Assembly (NCBI RefSeq): GCF_019145495.1
Contig: NZ_JAHSTU010000004.1
Location: 248,001 to 312,000 of the forward strand
From: Pseudomonas azerbaijanoccidentalis
Lineage (GTDB): Bacteria; Pseudomonadota; Gammaproteobacteria; Pseudomonadales; Pseudomonadaceae
Direction: 5' to 3'
Length of the DNA stretch: 64,000 nucleotides
Positions 9,604 through 18,579 of the stretch are shown here, in pieces. Position 1 is the first letter of the stretch, and every line of letters starts with the position of its first letter. The notes beneath the pieces were generated by a model, which was given only the letters and a program-made list of their open reading frames with translations, was not told where the DNA came from and ran no database searches. The position numbers and the translations under genes are program-made.

Positions 9604-10326
9604 ATGCTGCGTATCTATTTCCGTCGTTTCACCAAGGCCGTGCTCTGGTTCATGGGCGGCAGCGTCTTGTTGGTGCTGATCTTTCGCGTGGTGCCGCCAC
9701 CGGGAACGGCGCTAATGGTCGAGCGCAAGATCGAATCCTGGATCGACGGCGAGCCCATCGACCTGCAACGCACCTGGAAGCCGTGGGACGAAATCTCTGA
9801 CGATCTGAAAGTCGCAGTGATTGCCGGTGAAGACCAGAAATTCCCCGAGCACTGGGGCTTTGACGTGAATGCGATCAAGGCCGCCCTGGCTCATAACGAA
9901 CTGGGTGGCTCGATTCGCGGCGCCAGCACCCTCAGCCAGCAAGTCTCGAAAAACCTGTTCCTGTGGTCCGGCCGCAGCTGGTTACGCAAAGGCCTGGAAG
10001 CCTGGTTCACCGGGTTGATTGAAGTGTTCTGGCCCAAACAGCGGATTCTTGAGGTGTACCTCAACAGTGTCGAGTGGGACGACGGCGTGTTTGGTGCCGA
10101 GGCTGCAGCCAGGCACCATTTTGGTGTGAGCGCCAAAGGTCTCAGCCGCCAGCAATCGAGCTTGTTGGCGGCCGTTCTGCCCAACCCTCGCGTGTGGAGT
10201 GCCAGCCATCCGACCGGTTACGTGGCGCGGCGTGCAGGGTGGATTCGGCGGCAGATGAGTCAGTTGGGTGGGGATAGTTACCTGGTGGGGCTTAATGATT
10301 CGCGTCGGGCACCCTGGTCCCAATAA
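9604..10326 (+). CDS. mtgA: Monofunctional biosynthetic peptidoglycan transglycosylase
   Basis: Polymerises lipid II into glycan strands (GT51 family). The 240-residue protein has one N-terminal membrane anchor (about residues 15-35), then the catalytic-glutamate motif AGEDQKFPEHWGFD, the donor-site motif GGSIRGASTLSQQVSKNLFL and a third motif ILEVYLNSVEWDDGVFGAEA. It lacks a transpeptidase domain, as expected for MtgA. It converges on rpoH across a REP doublet and a bidirectional terminator. Confidence 0.95.
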   Translation: MLRIYFRRFTKAVLWFMGGSVLLVLIFRVVPPPGTALMVERKIESWIDGEPIDLQRTWKPWDEISDDLKVAVIAGEDQKFPEHWGFDVNAIKAALAHNELGGSIRGASTLSQQVSKNLFLWSGRSWLRKGLEAWFTGLIEVFWPKQRILEVYLNSVEWDDGVFGAEAAARHHFGVSAKGLSRQQSSLLAAVLPNPRVWSASHPTGYVARRAGWIRRQMSQLGGDSYLVGLNDSRRAPWSQ

Positions 10327-10336
10327 CTGAAAAGTC

Positions 10337-10412
10337 AAAAGATCGCAGCCTTCGGCAGCTCCTACAGAGGTATGCGATCCAATGTAGGAGCTGCCGAAGG
10401 CTGCGATCTTTT
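10337..10412. repeat. REP doublet, family A
   Basis: GATCGCAGCCTTCGGCAGCT and its reverse complement AGCTGCCGAAGGCTGCGATC face each other across about 30 bases. It lies just after the mtgA stop. Confidence 0.9.
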
Positions 10413-10423
10413 GATCCAAAAAA

Positions 10424-10459
10424 CAAAAACGCCCCGATCAATGATCGGGGCGTTTTTTA
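10424..10459. terminator. Bidirectional intrinsic terminator between mtgA and rpoH
   Basis: CGCCCCGATCA and TGATCGGGGCG form an 11-base perfect stem around a very short loop. It is flanked by an A-run on the left and a T-run on the right, so it can serve both rpoH (leftward) and mtgA (rightward). Confidence 0.88.
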
Positions 10460-10475
10460 TTGCTTTCTCGCCAAG

Positions 10476-11330
10476 TTATGCGGCGATCGACAACTTGAGC
10501 TTGTTCATCGCGCTCTTTTCCAGCTGACGAATTCGCTCGGCAGAAACGTTGTACTTCTGCGCCAGGTCGTGCAGCGTGGCCTTTTCTTCCGCCAGCCAGC
10601 GCTGGTAGAGGATGTCACGGCTGCGGTCGTCCAACACTTCCAGCGCTTCGTGCAGGTTGTGGTTGGAGTTGTCGCTCCAGTCGGCATCTTCCAGTTGACG
10701 CGCCGGGTCGTACCGGTGGTCTTCCAGATAGTTGGCCGGCGACTGGAAAGCACTGTCGTCGTCGGCTTCAGCCGCCGGGTCGAAGGCCATGTCATGGCCG
10801 GTCAGGCGACTTTCCATCTCGCGCACTTCCCGAGGCTCTACACCGAGGCTTTCCGCCACACGATGGACTTCCTCGTTGTTCAACCACGCCAAACGCTTTT
10901 TCTGGCTGCGCAGGTTGAAGAACAGTTTGCGCTGGGCCTTGGTGGTCGCGACTTTCACAATGCGCCAGTTGCGCAGGATGAACTCGTGAATTTCCGCCTT
11001 GATCCAGTGCACAGCGAACGACACCAGGCGCACGCCCATTTCCGGGTTGAAGCGCTTCACGGCCTTCATCAGGCCAACGTTACCTTCCTGGATCAGGTCA
11101 GCCTGAGCCAGACCGTAGCCGGAATAGCTACGGGCAATGTGTACGACAAAACGCAGGTGGGCGAGCACCATCTGCCGAGCCGCCCCCAAATCCTGCTCAT
11201 AGTAGAGACTCTCGGCCAGTTCACGCTCCTGCTCCGGCGTCAGCAATGGAATGCTGTTGACGGTGTGCACGTAAGCTTCCAGGTTCGCACCCGGAACCAA
11301 CGCATACGCAGGTTGCAAAGAATTGGTCAT
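10476..11330 (-). CDS. rpoH: RNA polymerase heat-shock sigma factor RpoH (sigma-32)
   Basis: Directs transcription of heat-shock chaperone and protease genes. The 284-residue protein starts [14 protein letters not shown] at the ATG 11328-11330, the standard length; the longer in-frame reading is rejected. Region 2 ([20 protein letters not shown]) and the RpoH box ([10 protein letters not shown]) are clear, and region 4 ends with [18 protein letters not shown]. Downstream of ftsX, 113 bp away, with its own probable promoter. Confidence 0.97.
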   Translation of the reverse strand: MTNSLQPAYALVPGANLEAYVHTVNSIPLLTPEQERELAESLYYEQDLGAARQMVLAHLRFVVHIARSYSGYGLAQADLIQEGNVGLMKAVKRFNPEMGVRLVSFAVHWIKAEIHEFILRNWRIVKVATTKAQRKLFFNLRSQKKRLAWLNNEEVHRVAESLGVEPREVREMESRLTGHDMAFDPAAEADDDSAFQSPANYLEDHRYDPARQLEDADWSDNSNHNLHEALEVLDDRSRDILYQRWLAEEKATLHDLAQKYNVSAERIRQLEKSAMNKLKLSIAA

Positions 11331-11379
11331 ACGAAAAAACCTCCCACTTACATACTCGTGCCTCTCGGCACTGCGAAAA

Positions 11380-11425
11380 ATTGACCGGGAAATCAAGTAC
11401 AAGTTCCCAAACACCGCGAGGTCAA
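11380..11425 (-). promoter_or_regulatory. Candidate rpoH promoters (sigma-70 and AlgU/sigma-E-like)
   Basis: Reading leftward, TTGACC (11425-11420) and TTGTAC (11402-11397) are 17 bases apart. Overlapping these is GGAACTT (GAACTT at 11406-11401), the AlgU -35 consensus, with TCAAT 16 bases further on; the -10 match is weak. AlgU-dependent rpoH transcription is known in P. aeruginosa. Identified by eye. Confidence 0.4.
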
Positions 11426-11443
11426 TCACGCGCAAAAAAGAAT

Positions 11444-12466
11444 CTACTTCGGCGCCAGCTCCCTGAGATGACGTGCGACTGCAATCCATGCACCGATATA
11501 ACCCAACAGCACCGCGCCAAGCAAGAGAGACAGACCATCGGCTACCGGTACGCCGGCCAGTGCGAAATCACTGCCATACAAACCGGCCAACCCGACAACC
11601 GCGTCATTCAGCCAGTTCAGGCCAAACGCCAACACTCCCCAGGACAGAAGCCCCGCACCAAAGCCATAAAGCGCGCCCATATAAAGGAAGGGCCTGCGCA
11701 CATAGCTGTCAGTGCCGCCCACGAGTTTAATCACTTCTATCTCTGTGCGGCGGTTTTCAATATGAAGACGAATGGTATTGCCTATCACCAAAAGTAATGC
11801 AGAAACCAGAAGCACAGTCAGACCGAAGACAAAACGGTCACCCAGCTTGAGGATGGCTGCCAGACGCTCGACCCAGACTAGATCAAGTTGTGCCTGTTGT
11901 ACCTTGGGCAGTTCGGAAAGTTTTTGTCTTAATGCTTCAAGTGCCGGCTTGTCGACTTCATTCGGAGTCACCAGGACCACGCCGGGCAGCGGGTTCTCCG
12001 GCAGCTCCTTGAGAGCATCGCCCAGACCGGATTGCTGCTGGAACTCTTCCAGCGCTTGATCACGCCCCACGTACTCCGCATCCGCCACGCCGGGCATGCC
12101 CTTGATCTGCTCGCGCAGGGACTCACCTTCAGCCGGACTGGCTTCGAGTTGCAGGTACAGGGAAATCTGCGCCGCACGCTGCCAGGAACCGCCCAGACGC
12201 TCGACGTTACTGAGCAAAAGGGACAGCCCCATGGGCAAACTCAGGGCTACCGCCATCACCATGCAAGTGAAGAAACTGCCGATCGGCTGTTTACCCAGGC
12301 GGCGCAGGCTGTCGAGCAGGCTGGCGCGGTGGCTTTCGATCCAGGCGCGGAACAGCGTGGCGAAGTCCGGGCCGTCATCGTCGTCACGTTTTTTCTTGGT
12401 CGGTTGCGGATCGGCAGCTTTGGGAGCCACACGTTCGGAAACCTTCGGGCTGCGTGTCGCACTCAT
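11444..12466 (-). CDS. ftsX: Cell division protein FtsX
   Basis: Membrane partner of FtsE; the FtsEX complex sits at the divisome and activates peptidoglycan hydrolysis. The 340-residue protein has a charged cytoplasmic N terminus, TM1 around residues 67-87, a periplasmic domain to about 215, and three further helices (about 220-240, 275-297 and 310-332). It overlaps ftsE by 4 bases, the last gene of ftsY-ftsE-ftsX. Confidence 0.95.
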   Translation of the reverse strand: MSATRSPKVSERVAPKAADPQPTKKKRDDDDGPDFATLFRAWIESHRASLLDSLRRLGKQPIGSFFTCMVMAVALSLPMGLSLLLSNVERLGGSWQRAAQISLYLQLEASPAEGESLREQIKGMPGVADAEYVGRDQALEEFQQQSGLGDALKELPENPLPGVVLVTPNEVDKPALEALRQKLSELPKVQQAQLDLVWVERLAAILKLGDRFVFGLTVLLVSALLLVIGNTIRLHIENRRTEIEVIKLVGGTDSYVRRPFLYMGALYGFGAGLLSWGVLAFGLNWLNDAVVGLAGLYGSDFALAGVPVADGLSLLLGAVLLGYIGAWIAVARHLRELAPK

Positions 12467-13134
12467 ACGCCGGCCTCCCCGTCGCCGATCAATCGACCGC
12501 GCTGCAAGGTCAACATGCGGTGACGCATGCGGGCGATCAGGGCCAGGTCGTGACTGGCGATCAGGACGCTGGTGCCGAGGCGGTTGATGTCTTCGAACAC
12601 GCCCATGATTTCTGCTGCCAGACGCGGGTCGAGGTTACCGGTCGGTTCGTCCGCCAGCAGCAGGGCCGGGCGATGGACGATGGCGCGGGCGATGCCGACG
12701 CGCTGTTGCTGCCCGGTGGACAGGTCGCCAGGGTACAAATCGGTCTTGTCCGACAGCGCCACGCGCTCCAGGGCCGAGTCCACGCGCTTGGCGATTTCGG
12801 CCTTGGACAAGCCAAGAATCTGCAACGGCAGCGCGACGTTGTTGAATACCGTGCGATCGAACAGGAGTTGGTGATTCTGGAATACCACGCCGATCTGCCG
12901 GCGCAGGAAAGGAATCTGCGCGTTGCTGATGGTGCTCAGGTCTTGCCCGGCGAGCAGCAACTTGCCGCTGGTCGGGCGCTCCATCGCCAGCAACAGGCGC
13001 AACAGTGTGGATTTACCGGCGCCGGAATGGCCGGTGACAAACAGAAACTCGCCCCGACGGACTCGAAAGCTCAGCTCATGCAAGCCGACGTGACCGTTCG
13101 GGTAGCGTTTACCGACCTGTTCGAAACGAATCAT
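12463..13134 (-). CDS. ftsE: Cell division ATP-binding protein FtsE
   Basis: The ABC ATPase of the FtsEX complex. The 223-residue protein has Walker A TGHSGAGKST near residue 35, signature LSTGQQQRVGIARA, and Walker B PALLLADEPTGNLD. It overlaps both ftsY (13131-13134) and ftsX (12463-12466) by 4 bases, so all three are translationally coupled. Confidence 0.97.
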   Translation of the reverse strand: MIRFEQVGKRYPNGHVGLHELSFRVRRGEFLFVTGHSGAGKSTLLRLLLAMERPTSGKLLLAGQDLSTISNAQIPFLRRQIGVVFQNHQLLFDRTVFNNVALPLQILGLSKAEIAKRVDSALERVALSDKTDLYPGDLSTGQQQRVGIARAIVHRPALLLADEPTGNLDPRLAAEIMGVFEDINRLGTSVLIASHDLALIARMRHRMLTLQRGRLIGDGEAGV

Positions 13135-14630
13135 GAACGCTCCCGCTCGGCAAACAGTGCCTGGACAAAGGGTTCTGCTTCAAAAGTACGCAAATCGTCG
13201 ATGCCTTCACCCACGCCGATGTAGCGAATCGGCAGGCCAAACTGCTTGGCCAGGGCGAAAATCACCCCCCCCTTGGCGGTGCCGTCGAGCTTGGTCAGCG
13301 CCAGGCCGGTCAGTTCCACAGTCTGGTTGAACTGCTTGGCCTGGTTGATGGCGTTCTGGCCGGTGCCAGCGTCGAGCACCAGCAACACTTCGTGCGGCGC
13401 GTCGGCATCGAGCTTGCCGATCACCCGGCGAACCTTTTTCAGCTCTTCCATCAGGTTGTCTTTGGTGTGCAGGCGTCCGGCAGTGTCGGCAATCAGTACA
13501 TCGATGCCACGGGCCTTGGCGGCCTGCACGGCGTCGAAGATCACCGAAGCCGAGTCGGCGCCAGTGTGCTGGGCGATCACCGGGATCTTGTTGCGCTCAC
13601 CCCAGACCTGCAATTGCTCGACCGCCGCGGCACGGAAGGTGTCGCCAGCCGCGAGCATGACTTTCTTGCCCTCCAGCTGCAGCTTCTTCGCCAGTTTGCC
13701 GATGGTCGTGGTTTTACCCGCGCCATTGACGCCGACCACCAGAATCACGAACGGCTTGTTCTGCGAAACGATTTTCAGGGGTTGCTCGACAGGCTTGAGC
13801 ATCGCGGCCAGCTCGGCTTGCAGAGACTTGTACAGTGCGTCGGCGTCGGCCAGTTCTTTGCGCGCGACCTTCTGGGTCAGGCGCTGAATGATTACCGAAG
13901 TCGCTTCTACACCAACGTCGGCGGTCAACAGGCGGGTTTCGAGGTCATCGAGCAGCTCGTCATCGATGGCTTTCTTGCCCAGGAACAGGCTGGCCATGCC
14001 CTCGCCGATACTGGCACTGGTCTTAGACAGGCCTTGCTTGAGGCGGGCGAAGAACCCGGCTTTGGATTCTTCGGTGCGTGCCGGCTCGACCGGGGTTTCA
14101 ACAACTGGCGCGACGGCAACAGGCTCAATGACTGGTGCAGGCTCGGGCTCGGGCTCGGGCATCTGAACGGCAGGTGCTACCGGCGCAACGAATGCCGGAA
14201 CGACAGGTTCAGGAGCAGCTTCAACGACCGGCGCGACAACTTGCTCAACCACCGGAGCCGGAACTGGCTCAGGCGCAAAGGCAGTCGGAGCGGGAATCAC
14301 CGGCGTCACATGCGGCGCCAGTTCATCTTCGACCAGCGCCACCGGCTCTTCCGCCACAGGCAATGTCAGCCATGGCTCGGCGGTCGGGGTCAGCGGCAGT
14401 TCGGCGGCTATTTCCGGTTCAGCTTCGACGGCCGGTTGCAGCACCGGCTCGGCGATGGGCAACACAACCGGTGCCGGCGCTTCTTCAATTACCGGCGCAG
14501 GTGTTGGCTCAGGCAGTGGTTGTGGCTGTTCGACGACGGGTTCCTGCGGTTTTTTGCGCAGCCATCCGAACAGGCTTTTCTTTTCACCAGCCGCAGCTGG
14601 GGTCTTCTTGTCGTCGTTGGAACCAAACAT
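13131..14630 (-). CDS. ftsY: Signal recognition particle receptor FtsY
   Basis: The SRP receptor GTPase that delivers ribosome-nascent chains to the Sec translocon. The 499-residue protein has a C-terminal NG domain from about residue 195: GTPase P-loop VVGVNGAGKTTTIGKLAKKL, DTAGRLHTKDNLMEEL, and TKLDGTAKGG. The N-terminal 180 residues are an acidic, Pro/Val/Ala-rich low-complexity A domain with repeated APVVE/PEPVV units. Such variable extensions are usual in FtsY but this one is long and repetitive. Confidence 0.95.
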   Translation of the reverse strand: MFGSNDDKKTPAAAGEKKSLFGWLRKKPQEPVVEQPQPLPEPTPAPVIEEAPAPVVLPIAEPVLQPAVEAEPEIAAELPLTPTAEPWLTLPVAEEPVALVEDELAPHVTPVIPAPTAFAPEPVPAPVVEQVVAPVVEAAPEPVVPAFVAPVAPAVQMPEPEPEPAPVIEPVAVAPVVETPVEPARTEESKAGFFARLKQGLSKTSASIGEGMASLFLGKKAIDDELLDDLETRLLTADVGVEATSVIIQRLTQKVARKELADADALYKSLQAELAAMLKPVEQPLKIVSQNKPFVILVVGVNGAGKTTTIGKLAKKLQLEGKKVMLAAGDTFRAAAVEQLQVWGERNKIPVIAQHTGADSASVIFDAVQAAKARGIDVLIADTAGRLHTKDNLMEELKKVRRVIGKLDADAPHEVLLVLDAGTGQNAINQAKQFNQTVELTGLALTKLDGTAKGGVIFALAKQFGLPIRYIGVGEGIDDLRTFEAEPFVQALFAERERS

Positions 14631-14973
14631 GGAGGACGGCTATCTCACGGTAGCGACGCGCCAACGGGCGCCCCGGCAAATAAATATTCGATGCAGAACA
14701 GACTGCGATTGACCCAGCTTGTTCACGCGCAACATTTTGTCGAGGTGCTCATCGGCGCCTCAGGAATCGATTTCTCATTGGACTAAAGCAGCAAAATCGG
14801 CGAAAAAGCGGAATCGAGTTGATAAATTCACACCTTCCGTCGCAAACCCATTCAACCTGATCAAGCATAAAGGCCTGATAGGCGTGGCCGCCGCTAAAAC
14901 GGATCAGTATCCTAGCACCCTCTCGCCCGCCGACGCTAAGACCTAGCGGGCAGCCCCAAAGGTTTAAACACGA
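14631..14973. other. 343-bp divergent gap between ftsY and the M16 peptidase pair
   Basis: No convincing gene is seen. The stretch is more AT-rich than its surroundings and must hold promoters for both ftsY (leftward) and the peptidase operon (rightward). No strong paired -35/-10 or RNA hairpin was identified by eye. Confidence 0.6.
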
Positions 14974-16329
14974 ATGAATGCTCTAGCCCGCCGCGCCGCA
15001 GGCCTGCTGCTCAGCACAGTTTGTCTGCCCCTCTCGGCCCTGGCTGCCGATCCCCAACCGACCCACGAGTTCACCCTCGACAACGGCTTGAAGGTCGTCG
15101 TGCGCGAAGATCATCGTGCACCTGTGGTGGTTTCCCAGGTTTGGTACAAGGTTGGCTCCAGCTACGAGACACCGGGTCAGACCGGCCTGTCCCACGCCCT
15201 GGAACACATGATGTTCAAGGGCAGCGAGAAAGTCGGCCCTGGCGAAGCGTCGCTGATCCTGCGCGACCTCGGCGCCGAAGAGAACGCCTTCACCAGCGAC
15301 GATTTCACTGCGTACTACCAGGTGCTGGCCCGTGATCGCCTGGGCGTGGCCTTCGAACTGGAAGCCGACCGCATGGCCAGCCTGCGCCTGCCGCCTGACG
15401 AGTTCGCCCGCGAGATCGAAGTCATCAAGGAAGAGCGCCGCCTGCGCACCGACGACAAACCCATGTCCAAGGCTTACGAGCGCTTCAAGGCCATGGCGTA
15501 CCCGGCCAGCGGCTATCACACGCCGACCATCGGTTGGATGGCCGATCTGGACCGCATGAAAGTCGAAGAGCTGCGGCACTGGTATGAGTCCTGGTACGTA
15601 CCGAACAACGCCACACTGGTGGTAGTCGGCGACGTGACGCCAGAGGAAGTCAAAACCCTGGCCCAACGCTACTTCGGCCCTATCGCCAAGCGCGCGGTGC
15701 CATCGGCAAAAATCCCGTTGGAGCTGGCCGAGCCCGGCGAGCGCCAGATCACCCTGCACGTGAAGACGCAGCTGCCCAGTCTGATGCTGGCTTTCAACGT
15801 GCCGAGCATCGCGACTGCTGAAGACAAGCGCTCGGTGAATGCCCTGCGCCTGATTTCCGCGCTGCTCGACGGCGGCTACAGTGCACGCATACCGACACAA
15901 CTGGAACGCGGCGAAGAGTTGGTGTCCGGCGGCTCATCGAGCTACGACGCCTACACCCGTGGCGACAGCCTGTTCACCCTGTCGGCAACGCCCAACAGCC
16001 AGAAAAATAAAACCATCGCCCAAGCAGAAGCCGGTTTGTGGAAGCTGCTCGAACAGCTGAAAACCACCGCGCCGACCACTGAAGAATTGGAACGCGTGCG
16101 CGCGCAGGTCATCGCCGGCCTCGTCTACGAGCGTGATTCGATCACCAGCCAGGCCACGGCCATTGGCCAATTGGAAACCGTCGGTTTGTCCTGGAAACTG
16201 ATGGACACCGAACTCGCCGACCTGGAAAGCGTGACCCCGCAAGACATCCAGAAAGCCGCCAAGCTGTATTTCACCCGCGAACGTCTCAGCGTCGCCCATG
16301 TACTGCCGGAGGAGACGACTCATGAGTGA
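14974..16329 (+). CDS. M16 family zinc metallopeptidase, catalytic subunit (periplasmic)
   Basis: A 451-residue exported peptidase of the M16B (pitrilysin-like) family. The signal peptide covers about residues 1-25 (ends ALAA). The inverted zinc motif HxxEH is H74-ALE-H78, and the third ligand fits E154 in VIKEERRLR. The pairing gene follows with an 8-base overlap and lacks the zinc motif, the heterodimer layout known for the Sphingomonas SPH2681/SPH2682 pair. Substrates are unknown. Confidence in the family is high, in the role low. Confidence 0.92.
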   Translation: MNALARRAAGLLLSTVCLPLSALAADPQPTHEFTLDNGLKVVVREDHRAPVVVSQVWYKVGSSYETPGQTGLSHALEHMMFKGSEKVGPGEASLILRDLGAEENAFTSDDFTAYYQVLARDRLGVAFELEADRMASLRLPPDEFAREIEVIKEERRLRTDDKPMSKAYERFKAMAYPASGYHTPTIGWMADLDRMKVEELRHWYESWYVPNNATLVVVGDVTPEEVKTLAQRYFGPIAKRAVPSAKIPLELAEPGERQITLHVKTQLPSLMLAFNVPSIATAEDKRSVNALRLISALLDGGYSARIPTQLERGEELVSGGSSSYDAYTRGDSLFTLSATPNSQKNKTIAQAEAGLWKLLEQLKTTAPTTEELERVRAQVIAGLVYERDSITSQATAIGQLETVGLSWKLMDTELADLESVTPQDIQKAAKLYFTRERLSVAHVLPEETTHE

Positions 16330-17812
16330 GCGTAAAAAACCGCGCCTGGCTTTGCTGGGCCTGATTGCCGTCGCCCTGATCGGGTCCGCCACGTTCTATT
16401 TTTCGAAGACCGGCGAGTCCAACGCCAGTGAAGCACTGGACAAGGCCAAGGCCAGCCAGAAGCTGCAATCGCTGGCCGAACTCAACGGCAAGGCGCCGAG
16501 CCATCGCAAGCTCGACGTGCAAACCTGGAACACCGCTGAAGGCGCCAAAGTATTGTTCGTCGAAGCCCGCGAGCTGCCGATGTTCGACATGCGCCTGATC
16601 TTCGCCGCCGGCAGCAGCCAGGATGGCGACGCACCCGGCTTGGCGCTGCTGACCAACGCCATGCTTAACGAAGGTGTCGCCGGTAAAGACGTCAGCGCGA
16701 TTGCCCAGGGCTTCGAAGGCCTGGGCGCCGATTTCGGCAACGGTGCTTACAAAGACATGGCGGTGGCGTCGCTGCGCAGCCTCAGCGCCGCGGACAAGCG
16801 TGAACCGGCCTTGAAACTGTTTGCTGAAGTCGTTGGCAAACCCACCTTCCCGGCCGACTCGTTTACCCGCATCAAGAACCAGATGCTCGCCGGTTTCGAG
16901 TACCAGAAACAGAACCCCGGCAAACTGGCCAGCCTGGAACTGATGAACCGCTTGTACGGTGATCATCCGTACGCGCACGCCAGCGATGGCACGGCGAAAT
17001 CCGTTCCAGCGGTGACCCTCGCGCAACTGCGCGCATTCCACGAAAAAGCCTATGCCGCCGGCAACGTGGTAATCGCCCTGGTCGGCGACCTGTCTCGCAA
17101 CGAGGCCGAAGCCATTGCAGCGCAAGTTTCCAGCGCCCTGCCCAAAGGCCCGGCCCTGCCGAAAATCGCCCCACCGACCGAACCCAAGGCCAGCATCGGC
17201 CACATCGAGTTCCCGTCCAAGCAAACCAACCTGATGCTCGCGCAACTGGGTATCGACCGTGACGATCCGGACTACGCTGCACTGTCGATGGGCAATCAGA
17301 TCCTTGGCGGTGGCGGTTTCGGTACTCGCTTGATGAGCGAAGTGCGCGAAAAACGCGGCCTGGCCTATGGCGTGTATTCGGGTTTCAGCCCGATGCAGGC
17401 ACGCGGCCCGTTCATGATCAACCTGCAGACTCGCGCTGAAATGAGCGAAGGCACCCTGAAATTGGTGCAGGACGTTCTGGCGGACTACCTTAAAACCGGC
17501 CCGACCGAAAAAGAACTCGACGACGCCAAGCGCGAACTGGCCGGCAGTTTCCCGCTGTCCACCGCCAGCAACGCTGATATCGTCGGTCAGTTGGGCGCCA
17601 TCGGCTTCTATAATCTGCCGTTGAGCCATCTGGAAGACTTCATGCAACAGTCCCAGAACCTGACCGTCGAGCAAGTCAAAGCGGCCATGAACAAACACCT
17701 GAGCACGGACAAAATGGTCATCGTCAGCGCTGGCCCGACCGTGCCGCAAAAGCCGTTACCGGCCCCTACTGATAAACCTGCCGAGCAACCGCTCGGGGTT
17801 CCGGAGCATTAA
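16322..17812 (+). CDS. M16 family non-catalytic partner subunit
   Basis: A 496-residue M16 protein with an N-terminal membrane anchor or signal sequence (LALLGLIAVALIGSATFYF, about residues 9-27). The position of HxxEH reads LLTNA in APGLALLTNAMLNEG, so it cannot bind zinc, but it carries the C-domain Arg/Tyr substrate-binding segment KRGLAYGVYSGF. The ATG at 16322 is inside the end of the catalytic-subunit gene. It shares the TAATG junction with rsmD, so all three are coupled. Confidence 0.9.
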   Translation: MSERKKPRLALLGLIAVALIGSATFYFSKTGESNASEALDKAKASQKLQSLAELNGKAPSHRKLDVQTWNTAEGAKVLFVEARELPMFDMRLIFAAGSSQDGDAPGLALLTNAMLNEGVAGKDVSAIAQGFEGLGADFGNGAYKDMAVASLRSLSAADKREPALKLFAEVVGKPTFPADSFTRIKNQMLAGFEYQKQNPGKLASLELMNRLYGDHPYAHASDGTAKSVPAVTLAQLRAFHEKAYAAGNVVIALVGDLSRNEAEAIAAQVSSALPKGPALPKIAPPTEPKASIGHIEFPSKQTNLMLAQLGIDRDDPDYAALSMGNQILGGGGFGTRLMSEVREKRGLAYGVYSGFSPMQARGPFMINLQTRAEMSEGTLKLVQDVLADYLKTGPTEKELDDAKRELAGSFPLSTASNADIVGQLGAIGFYNLPLSHLEDFMQQSQNLTVEQVKAAMNKHLSTDKMVIVSAGPTVPQKPLPAPTDKPAEQPLGVPEH

Positions 17813-18426
17813 TGGCCACTTCCCGTCCTAAGAAACCCGTTCACAACGTGCACAACGGCGTGAACCAACTGCGCATCATCGGTGGCGAATGGCGCAGCCG
17901 TAAACTGAGCTTCCCCGATGCCCCGGGCCTGCGTCCGACACCGGACCGCGTACGTGAAACCCTGTTCAACTGGCTGGCGCCTTATGTCCCGGGCGCCAAG
18001 GTTCTCGATCCATTCACCGGCAGCGGCGCGCTGTTCCTCGAAGCCTTGTCCCGCGGCGCAGCCATGGGTCAGGCGCTGGACGCCAGCAGCCTGGCGGTGT
18101 CGAGCCTGAAAGAACACCTGGGCACCCTGCGCTGCACCACGGGCCAGGTGCAGACCGCCGACGCCCTGCGCTACCTGGAAACCCAGACCGCCACGGCTTA
18201 CGACCTGGTCTTCCTCGACCCGCCGTTCAACCAGAACCTGCTGCCCGCCGTCTGCGCGTTGCTCGAAGAACGCCAATGGCTGGCTGAAGATGCCTGGGTA
18301 TACACCGAAAGCGAGTCCGCGCCTTCGACCCTGGGGCTACCGGAGAACTGGCGCCTGCACCGGGAGCAGAAATCCGGGCGGGTGTATTATTCGTTGTGGC
18401 AGCGTAGTTCAAAACCTTCCGCATAA
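17812..18426 (+). CDS. rsmD: 16S rRNA (guanine966-N2)-methyltransferase
   Basis: Methylates G966 of 16S rRNA in the assembled 30S subunit. The 204-residue protein has an N-terminal RNA-contacting segment (RIIGGEWRSRKL), SAM motif VLDPFTGSGALFLEALSRGA, and catalytic DPPF in VFLDPPFNQNLL. The start overlaps the preceding stop by one base. Its presence behind an M16 pair is common in Pseudomonas. Confidence 0.95.
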   Translation: MATSRPKKPVHNVHNGVNQLRIIGGEWRSRKLSFPDAPGLRPTPDRVRETLFNWLAPYVPGAKVLDPFTGSGALFLEALSRGAAMGQALDASSLAVSSLKEHLGTLRCTTGQVQTADALRYLETQTATAYDLVFLDPPFNQNLLPAVCALLEERQWLAEDAWVYTESESAPSTLGLPENWRLHREQKSGRVYYSLWQRSSKPSA

Positions 18427-18434
18427 TCAGATTC

Positions 18435-18460
18435 GGGTGGGCACTCCCCACCCAAACTTT
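18435..18460 (+). terminator. Candidate terminator after rsmD
   Basis: GGGTGGG (18435-18441) and CCCACCC (18447-18453) form a 7-base GC stem with a 5-base loop, followed by AAACTTTCT. The T-run is short, so this is a moderate call. Confidence 0.45.
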
Positions 18461-18534
18461 CTGTAAGTGTCGTAACGAGAAATAAATTCACGGTAGATTA
18501 ACTTTTCCGTTGTGAGCCATTGTGGGCAGGCGAA

Positions 18535-18579
18535 ATGAATCGCATAACTGCTAATGGACTCGCGCACAAATGCAACTAA
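18535..18579 (+). CDS. Possible 14-codon leader ORF overlapping the M16-like gene
   Basis: An ATG at 18535 preceded by GGCAGGCGA opens a 14-codon frame (MNRITANGLAHKCN) that stops at 18577-18579, ten bases inside the next gene. The next gene has a poor ribosome site of its own, so this could be a translational-coupling leader; it could equally be chance or the remains of a lost N terminus. No peptide evidence. Confidence 0.25.
   Translation: MNRITANGLAHKCN

Noticed and set aside
13392..14786. A 464-codon forward frame antisense to ftsY
   Set aside because: High-GC codon bias leaves the opposite strand open; the ftsY NG-domain motifs fix the coding strand.
14631..14973. A small RNA in the ftsY/M16 gap
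   Set aside because: No stem with a terminator-like T-run and no recognisable family was found.
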